From Clostridiales bacterium (GTDB lineage: Bacteria; Bacillota; Clostridia; Lachnospirales; Lachnospiraceae): a stretch of 10,929 nucleotides of DNA. The stretch is taken from assembly GCA_019423835.1 (NCBI GenBank), contig JAHZAR010000023.1:20848-31776 (forward strand). Direction: 5' to 3'. The notes under the pieces were generated by a model. The model saw nothing but the letters and a program-made list of their open reading frames with translations. It was not told the origin of the DNA and made no database searches. This document shows positions 6,613 through 10,929 of the stretch, one piece after another; the first letter of the stretch is position 1, and each line of letters starts with the position of its first letter. The translations under genes were made by a program, and so were the position numbers.

Positions 6613-6625
6613 ATAATTAAATTAT
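6613..6625. promoter_or_regulatory. AT-rich dyad, candidate LysR site near the SDR promoter
   Basis: ATAATT-A-AATTAT is a perfect inverted repeat, and a T-N11-A pattern typical of LysR-type sites starts one base in. It lies about 95 bp upstream of the SDR start, at a suitable distance for activation. AT-rich palindromes arise easily by chance, so this is tentative. Confidence 0.35.
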
Positions 6626-6804
6626 ATGGATTTTTTATTCCTCTGTCAGGGAAACTTCCCTTATGCTGCCGGCCAGCAGCCGCCCGAACTTAAATGATAT
6701 TTGAGAATGCAGATGTATCAATTTGACAGACAGCGCAGATAAACTTCCCAAACCAGGGCGCAAAACCTGCAGCAGGATATGCGTGCTATAAAATAATATT
6801 TTTT

Positions 6805-6825
6805 TATATATTGCAGCTTTATATA
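6805..6825. promoter_or_regulatory. TATATA-N9-TATATA dyad next to the LysR 1 -35 box
   Basis: Two TATATA half-sites separated by 9 bases sit immediately before the -35 hexamer at 6827. The size (21 bp) and position suit an autoregulatory LysR site, but low complexity limits confidence. Confidence 0.35.
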
Positions 6826-6826
6826 A

Positions 6827-6855
6827 TTGACTTTTATGGAAAAGCGTCCTATACT
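6827..6855 (+). promoter_or_regulatory. Sigma-70-type promoter of LysR 1
   Basis: TTGACT (6827-6832), a spacer of exactly 17 bases, and TATACT (6850-6855): five of six matches to consensus in each box. The predicted start near 6862 leaves a leader of about 54 bases with AGGAGG at 6901-6906. Confidence 0.8.
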
Positions 6856-6915
6856 GAGGCATTATATTATTCTGCCTTAAAACCTTGTACCAGAGCGCAA
6901 AGGAGGACAATCAAA

Positions 6916-7809
6916 GTGGAACTGCGTGTATTAGAATATTTTTTAACTGTAGCAAGAGAACAGAGCATCACTGCCGCCGCAGAGTCTTTGCACATTTCCC
7001 AGCCTGCTCTTTCTACACAGTTAAAAGCTATGGAAGCAGAGTTGGGAAGACAGCTTTTAATCCGGGGAGTAAAAGGTTCCCGCAAGGTTATTCTGACAGA
7101 GGAGGGTATGATTCTGCGCAAACGCGCTGAAGAGATTCTCTCGCTTGTCAGGCGTACAGAGAATGAGATTATGCAGTCTGATGAAACGATCGCCGGCAAC
7201 GTATTTATCGGGACCGGCGAGACAGAGATCGTGCGCCTGTTTGCAAAAGTTGCAAAAAAATTACAGAAAAAATATCCAGATATCCAATATCATATTTCCA
7301 GCGGCAACGCAGAACATGTATTGGAATATCTGGATAAAGGTCTCATCGATTTTGGGCTGCTCTTTACAGAAATCGATTCGCATAAATATGAAGCGATTCC
7401 AGTTCCAATCCAAGACACCTGGGGCGTCCTAATGCGCAGGGATTCCCCCTTAGCTGAAAAAGAAGCAATCCGTCCGGAAGATCTGTGGGATAAACCGCTG
7501 ATCGTCTCCCATCAGAAAGGGGAAAATCTTTATCTTGGGCGTTGGCTCCAGCGAGAAGAGTCGGAGCTGCATATTGTTGCTACCTATAATCTGCTTTTTA
7601 ACGCTTCTCTGTTGGTGGAGGAAGGCCTCGGATACGCGCTTTGCTATGATAAGCTCATTAACACCCAGGGCAGCAGTCTGTGTTTCCGTCCCTTATCTCC
7701 TCAGCTGGAGGCTCCAGGTTTCATTGTCTGGAAAAAATATCAGATATTTTCCAAGGCGGCAAGTACCTTTCTTCAAAGTCTGAGAGAATTACTTGAGAAT
7801 GACGAATAG
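6916..7809 (+). CDS. LysR-family transcriptional regulator 1
   Basis: This 297-residue protein has the standard LysR length. The N-terminal winged helix-turn-helix is clear: ELRVLEYFLTVAREQSITAA (2-21), AESLHISQPALSTQLKAMEA (22-41), GRQLLIRG (44-51), then a linker helix to about 90. Residues about 92-294 form the periplasmic-binding-protein-like effector domain (GNVFIGTGETE, GLIDFGLL, the DxPL-like RRDSPLA). The frame is open from 6811, but the GTG at 6916 lies nine bases after AGGAGG and gives the family N-terminus, so the start is GTG. It is transcribed divergently from the SDR, which makes the minus-strand redox block its likely target, with autoregulation. The effector is unknown. Its codons look more AT-rich than those of the genes to its right. 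Confidence 0.93.
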   Translation: MELRVLEYFLTVAREQSITAAAESLHISQPALSTQLKAMEAELGRQLLIRGVKGSRKVILTEEGMILRKRAEEILSLVRRTENEIMQSDETIAGNVFIGTGETEIVRLFAKVAKKLQKKYPDIQYHISSGNAEHVLEYLDKGLIDFGLLFTEIDSHKYEAIPVPIQDTWGVLMRRDSPLAEKEAIRPEDLWDKPLIVSHQKGENLYLGRWLQREESELHIVATYNLLFNASLLVEEGLGYALCYDKLINTQGSSLCFRPLSPQLEAPGFIVWKKYQIFSKAASTFLQSLRELLENDE

Positions 7810-7936
7810 GTCTTTTCGTCTGCTTTTGCCGCTTTCCATGAGCAGACACATCGCCGTAAGTCTGATGAATCCGGCCGAGATTTTGGCTGGATCTGAAAAC
7901 TCAGTATCCGCGCTTTCAGAATTCAAACTGCAGAAG

Positions 7937-8179
7937 CTATTTCTGGTTATCCGCCGACGGCACTGTTTCCGCGTATTTTCTGAGCATTTCCGGCGTGCTG
8001 GTATGGTACCGTCCCGGTTCAGTGCTTCGTTCTGGGTCATCTCCTTCCCACTGCCTTCTGCCCACACTTCTCCAGAAGAGGTCTGACTGCTTTGCCCCAT
8101 ACAGGCTGATTCCGGTGGCTGTAAAATAAAACACCCTCTCACCGTTTCCCCCCTCTTCCAGATATTTCTTTTCTTGCAT
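7937..8179 (-). pseudogene. Degraded flavodoxin-like (EFR1-type ferredoxin) fragment
   Basis: The minus strand encodes RVFYFTATGISLYGAK (residues 15-30 of an 80-codon open frame), close to the FMN phosphate-binding start of flavodoxin-domain EFR1 ferredoxins (consensus like FYFTATGNSLYVAK, recalled from memory). A later STPEMLRKYAETV resembles the P-P-E-M-V-R-x-F segment of the same family, but the residues between are too few and not recognisable, the expected Cys clusters are missing, and the frame stops after 80 codons. A GTG preceded by an AGGGGGG run lies just before this segment but is out of frame with it. I read this as a remnant with internal deletion or frameshift. An alternative is a chance match in noncoding DNA. 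Confidence 0.42.
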
Positions 8180-8217
8180 AAGACACCTTCTTCTGCTATT
8201 ATCATTACTGATGCCAA

Positions 8218-8229
8218 AAACAGCTGTTT
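8218..8229. promoter_or_regulatory. 12-bp perfect palindrome upstream of LysR 2
   Basis: AAACAGCTGTTT is a perfect palindrome about 110 bp before the LysR 2 start and 52 bp before its -10 box. It is a candidate operator only. Confidence 0.3.
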
Positions 8230-8280
8230 ACCAGAGATTTTGGCCTTATACACACAGAATAACAGGAAGACTTTGAAAAG

Positions 8281-8286
8281 TATAAT
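8281..8286 (+). promoter_or_regulatory. Candidate -10 box of LysR 2
   Basis: A consensus TATAAT lies 52 bp before the start codon, but no good -35 is found 16-18 bases upstream, so this may be a weak or activator-dependent promoter. Confidence 0.35.
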
Positions 8287-8337
8287 GCGAATGGAAGATA
8301 TAACTATTAACAAAATTGATACTGAAAGGATGAGCTT

Positions 8338-9189
8338 ATGTTAGAACTCTATACATTGGGCCAGTTTGTGGCCTTTGCAGACTGCGGGACGCTTTCGGAG
8401 GCTGCAGAGAGCCTGCATCTTTCTCAGCCTGCCCTCAGCAGAAATATGAAAAAACTGGAGGAGGATCTCGGTGTTACCCTGTTTATCCGCAGAAAAAACC
8501 GGCTGGAGCTGAATGAAAACGGCAAATATGTGCTGGAGCTGGCGAAGAATCTCCTGGCGGAGGCCGATTTTCTTACTGCGAAGGTCCGGGAGTTTGACAG
8601 GAAGAACCGGACTCTTACCATCGGGGTCTGTGCTCCTGCCCCCATCTGGCTCCTCACGCCTTTCCTCTACAACCTCTATCCTCATATGACCATCCAGGCG
8701 GAAATGGCTGATGAGGGCAGGCTTCTGGAGGGCCTGACAAATCGGAACTATCACCTGGCTGCCATGCAGAGGCAGCCAGAGGAGCCTCAGTTTTTCTCCA
8801 GAGAATGCGGCAGGGAGCTTTTAATGTTCTCTCTGCCCAGAGGCCATCGGTATGCGAGGCGAAAGAGTCTATCTTTCTCAGAAATGAACGGAGAAAATAT
8901 GCTTTTAATGTCCGATATCGGGTTTTGGGATTTTGTGCGGGCAGAGAAGATGCCGGATTCCCGTTTTCTGATACAGAATGGTCGCTCCAGCTTTCATGAG
9001 CTGGCGGAGGCCTCCTCCCTGCCAGCCTTTACCTCTGATCTGGCGGAAAAATATATTGAAACCGGTTCCGGCCGCGTCAATATTCCTATCTCGGATCCGG
9101 AGGCGGATGTAACCTATTATCTCGTGTGCAGGAAGGAGGACCCAAAGGAATTTCAGGCCCTGTTCTCGGCTCTTGCGGAAAAAGCATAG
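8338..9189 (+). CDS. LysR-family transcriptional regulator 2
   Basis: This 283-residue protein is slightly shorter than usual. The N-terminal helix-turn-helix is textbook: LYTLGQFVAFADCGTLSEAA (4-23), ESLHLSQPALSRNMKKLEED (24-43), LGVTLFIRRKNRLELNENG (44-62). The effector domain (about 92-280) starts RTLTIGVCAPAPIWLLTP and includes a GFWDFV segment and a LAEASSLPAFTSDLAEKY region before the last strands. It differs clearly from LysR 1 and is not a recent duplicate. The ATG at 8338 follows AAGGA by seven bases; a four-codon ATG..TAG frame overlaps the start region and is probably incidental. The permease gene begins 96 bp downstream on the same strand, so the permease is a plausible target and may be cotranscribed. 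The effector is unknown. Confidence 0.92.
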   Translation: MLELYTLGQFVAFADCGTLSEAAESLHLSQPALSRNMKKLEEDLGVTLFIRRKNRLELNENGKYVLELAKNLLAEADFLTAKVREFDRKNRTLTIGVCAPAPIWLLTPFLYNLYPHMTIQAEMADEGRLLEGLTNRNYHLAAMQRQPEEPQFFSRECGRELLMFSLPRGHRYARRKSLSFSEMNGENMLLMSDIGFWDFVRAEKMPDSRFLIQNGRSSFHELAEASSLPAFTSDLAEKYIETGSGRVNIPISDPEADVTYYLVCRKEDPKEFQALFSALAEKA

Positions 9190-9285
9190 CATGACGTTCC
9201 CCACATCACACCTCAGTATTTTCAAACCTTCTGCCCATCTCCTGCATACACTGTTATATAGCCTTACAAACAGGAGAGCTGAACT

Positions 9286-10692
9286 ATGCCAGCAACTGCA
9301 GCTATCACACCGCTCCATATTCTCTATCTGCTCGGAGTGGTTTCAATTCTGGCCGTCATGATATTGCGGCTTGACACGCCTATCGTCTGTATCGCCTTTC
9401 TCTTTCTCATCGGCTCCATAGGACTTCACTCGATCATAGGAGGGATACAGACTGTCTTTAATGGGATCCTCTACGCGTCCAGAGAATTTATGGAAATTAT
9501 TGCCACCATCGCCCTTGTGACGGCTCTCTCCAGGTCTATGAGCGATCTGGGAAGCGATCGGATTCTCATGGCCCCTATGAAGCGGATCATGAGAAATCCC
9601 TCCCTCACCTGGTGGATTCTGGGTATTACCATGTTTCTCTTTTCACTCTTTCTCTGGCCTTCCCCCTCAGTGGCTCTGATCGGCGCCATCATGCTCCCCT
9701 TTGCCGTGGGCTCCGGGCTTCCTCCGCTGTTTGCGGCTATGGCCATGAATCTCTTTGGACACGGTTTTGCCCTGAGCTACGACCCGGTGATCCAGGGGGC
9801 CCCTGCCATCTCGGCCTCTTCAGCCGGAATCTCGGCCTCTGATATTCTCACACAGGGGAGGCCTCTGTTTCTTGTCATGGGAGCTGTCACTGTTATCTCT
9901 GCCTATCTGCTGAACAGAAAACAGATGATGGCAGGCTGGAGGGGAATAAAGGCCCAGGCAGAAGGAGAATGCCGGATCCAGAGTCTGTCACAGGCAGACA
10001 CGAAAGGGCCCGGCAAATCCCGCAGAGCCGCGATGATCCTTGCCTTCGCCGTCCCGTCAGCCTTCCTTGCAGATATTCTTGTCATGCTGGTTTTTCATCT
10101 GAGCGGCACAGATGCGACCAGTATTGTGTCCGGGACAGCCGTGCTTCTCATGTGCCTCGGCTCAGTGCTCGGATACGGAGGGCGCTCTCTGGAAAAGGTG
10201 ACCTTTTATCTGACAGAAGGATTTCTCTTTGCTGTGCGGATCTTTGCCCCCGTCATTGTAATCGGCGCCTTTTTCTTTCTGGGAGGCAGCGGAATCACTG
10301 TGATTCTCGGTGAAGAGTATCAGAGCGGGATCTTAAATGACTGGGCCGTATGGCTGGCCGGCCACGCCCCTCTCAACCAGCATATGGCCGCAGCTCTTCA
10401 GCTTCTCGTCGGAGGCCTGACAGGGCTTGACGGCTCTGGCTTTTCCGGGCTTCCTCTGACCGGCGCCCTTGCCCATACCTTTGGAACGGCCACAGGGGCT
10501 TCTGTACCTGTTCTTGCTGCCCTGGGGCAGATCGCTGCAATCTTCGTGGGCGGCGGAACCATTGTCCCCTGGGGTATCATCCCGGTAGCTGCTATCTGTG
10601 GGGTAAGCCCGTCGGCGCTGGCCGGAAAAAACCTTCTGCCCGTCTGCCTGGGCTTCCTAGCCGTTTTTGCTGTCTCCTGTTTTCTGCTGTAG
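9286..10692 (+). CDS. Multi-pass permease, ion-transporter (GntP/DcuC-like) type, substrate unknown
   Basis: This 468-residue integral membrane protein has about 11-12 hydrophobic segments, roughly at 12-27, 32-53, 58-80, 108-122, 127-142, 147-164, 193-209, 248-272, 278-296, 312-336, 365-385, 405-423, 428-445 and 450-467; some of these are re-entrant or half-helices rather than full spans. A hydrophilic cytoplasmic loop lies at about 210-247. Gly/Ser/Pro-rich broken-helix motifs (LWPSPSVALIGAIMLP, FGHGFALSYDPVIQGAP and LTGLDGSGFSGLPLTGA) look like paired re-entrant hairpins of the ion-transporter superfamily that includes gluconate and C4-dicarboxylate carriers. This suggests uptake of an organic anion with an ion gradient, but the substrate cannot be assigned. 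AGGAGA eight bases before the ATG supports the start. It follows LysR 2 by 96 bp with no terminator between them. Confidence 0.8.
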   Translation: MPATAAITPLHILYLLGVVSILAVMILRLDTPIVCIAFLFLIGSIGLHSIIGGIQTVFNGILYASREFMEIIATIALVTALSRSMSDLGSDRILMAPMKRIMRNPSLTWWILGITMFLFSLFLWPSPSVALIGAIMLPFAVGSGLPPLFAAMAMNLFGHGFALSYDPVIQGAPAISASSAGISASDILTQGRPLFLVMGAVTVISAYLLNRKQMMAGWRGIKAQAEGECRIQSLSQADTKGPGKSRRAAMILAFAVPSAFLADILVMLVFHLSGTDATSIVSGTAVLLMCLGSVLGYGGRSLEKVTFYLTEGFLFAVRIFAPVIVIGAFFFLGGSGITVILGEEYQSGILNDWAVWLAGHAPLNQHMAAALQLLVGGLTGLDGSGFSGLPLTGALAHTFGTATGASVPVLAALGQIAAIFVGGGTIVPWGIIPVAAICGVSPSALAGKNLLPVCLGFLAVFAVSCFLL

Positions 10693-10832
10693 CTTCCCGT
10701 TCAGGAGGCATGTGCGGCCGGTTCAGACCTGGAACCCAATAAGTACAGCCGGAAAATGCGGCAGAGTCTCTTCCGGCCAATTCAGATGTTAACTTTAAAC
10801 TCAACATGTAAAACAGTCAGGGGGTATATCTC
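10693..10832. other. Spacer between permease and amidotransferase gene
   Basis: The 140 bp hold two inverted repeats: GGTTC/GAACC near 10720-10737, and GCCGGAA (10748-10754) with TTCCGGC (10771-10777) around a 16-base loop. Neither is followed by a T-run, so termination is uncertain. An AGGGGG ribosome binding site precedes the next ATG. No convincing promoter was found. Confidence 0.45.
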
Positions 10833-10929
10833 ATGTGCGGAATTGCAGGTTTTTACAACCATGAAGCAGATTTCAAAAGGAAAGAAGTCTATTGCCGCTC
10901 AGTGCTCGAGGCCATGAACCTCGCTCAGA
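10833..10929 (+). CDS. Asparagine synthetase (glutamine-hydrolysing)-type protein, N-terminal part
   Basis: Only the first 32 codons are inside the window. They begin MCGIAGFYN, where Cys2 becomes the N-terminal nucleophile of class II (Ntn) glutamine amidotransferases and the CGIAGF motif is typical of AsnB-type enzymes. These proteins take ammonia from glutamine and in AsnB pass it to an aspartyl-AMP intermediate; relatives modify other acids or act in cell-envelope and peptide biosynthesis. The C-terminal synthetase domain lies outside the window, so the exact enzyme cannot be fixed. The ATG follows AGGGGG at a suitable spacing. It is on the same strand as the permease, 140 bp downstream, and may be separately transcribed. 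Confidence 0.85.
   Translation, partial: MCGIAGFYNHEADFKRKEVYCRSVLEAMNLAQ

Larger units (their letters stand above)
6519..6915. other. Divergent intergenic region between SDR and LysR 1
   Basis: These 397 bp contain no credible gene. They hold a good plus-strand promoter at 6827-6855 for LysR 1 and two AT-rich dyads (6613-6625 and 6805-6825). Facing the SDR there is only a weak minus-strand promoter candidate (TTGATA, 17 bases, TACATT, near 6561-6589). A weak SDR promoter plus a strong LysR promoter fits an activator-dependent operon. The central part (about 6640-6780) is less AT-rich and shows only a small GCTGC/GCAGC hairpin (6664-6679). Confidence 0.6.
7810..8337. other. Spacer between the two LysR genes
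   Basis: These 528 bp contain no intact gene that I can support. The minus strand carries a flavodoxin-like relic (about 7937-8179). The right end holds a 12-bp palindrome (8218-8229) and a -10 box for LysR 2. After the LysR 1 stop there is a weak CCGGCC/GGCTGG hairpin near 7871-7890 but no T-run, so no clear terminator was found. Confidence 0.5.

Noticed and set aside
5793..6620. 275-codon plus-strand frame
   Set aside because: Complete antisense shadow of the SDR gene, which has all classical motifs.
6635..6910. 91-codon minus-strand frame in the SDR-LysR 1 spacer
   Set aside because: It covers the strong plus-strand LysR promoter and leader, has no good ribosome binding site and no recognisable sequence.
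7793..8086. 97-codon plus-strand frame overlapping the LysR 1 stop
   Set aside because: No recognisable motifs and no ribosome binding site. It lies opposite the flavodoxin-like relic, and its composition reads like antisense of a coding strand.
7789..8313. 174-codon minus-strand frame between and into the LysR genes
   Set aside because: It runs through the relic in a frame that does not give the flavodoxin motif, overlaps the end of LysR 1, and has no family signature.
1..10929. CRISPR array, tRNA or rRNA gene, integrase or transposase
   Set aside because: I looked for regular direct repeats, tRNA-like cloverleaf ends, rRNA signatures and recombinase motifs and saw none. The only mobile-element trace is the intron relic.

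Overview
The window looks like a Lachnospiraceae-type clostridial (Firmicutes) chromosome. The reasons are strong AGGAGG-type ribosome binding sites, moderate GC, a class M sirtuin (SirTM)/zinc-macrodomain pair, a DUF3737 protein, a YqhD/BdhA-type iron alcohol dehydrogenase, an extracytoplasmic cyclophilin-like lipoprotein and a fragment resembling a clostridial group II intron. The species cannot be named from the sequence alone.

Left block (1-1945, minus strand): an apparent operon read right to left. It holds a flavin/PPOX-fold protein with a C-terminal two-cluster ferredoxin, then a zinc-type macrodomain ADP-ribose hydrolase, then a class M sirtuin that runs off the left edge. The last two genes overlap by 86 bp. 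A promoter with a perfect palindrome across its -35 box lies upstream. SirTM enzymes write protein ADP-ribosylation and the linked macrodomain removes it, so this is a reversible modification module paired here with a redox flavo-ferredoxin.

Spacer (about 1945-2300): a 5' fragment of a group II intron, minus strand and without a reverse transcriptase, followed on its right by a strong minus-strand terminator.

Middle block (2301-6518, minus strand): five collinear genes, in transcription order a short-chain dehydrogenase, an 88-residue helical protein, DUF3737, a cyclophilin-like lipoprotein and an iron alcohol dehydrogenase. The terminator at 2172-2205 closes the block. A LysR-type regulator (GTG start, 6916) is divergent from the first gene across 397 bp of AT-rich DNA with candidate operators. 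This looks like a LysR-controlled aldehyde/ketone or redox-stress locus, but the substrate is unknown.

Right block (6916-10929, plus strand): LysR 1, a 528-bp spacer with a degraded flavodoxin-like relic on the minus strand, a second LysR regulator, a multi-pass permease of the ion-transporter type, and the first 32 codons of a glutamine-dependent asparagine synthetase or related class II amidotransferase leaving the right edge.

The most interesting parts are the SirTM/macrodomain/flavo-ferredoxin operon with its operator and nested start, and the middle redox operon with two protein families of unknown function.
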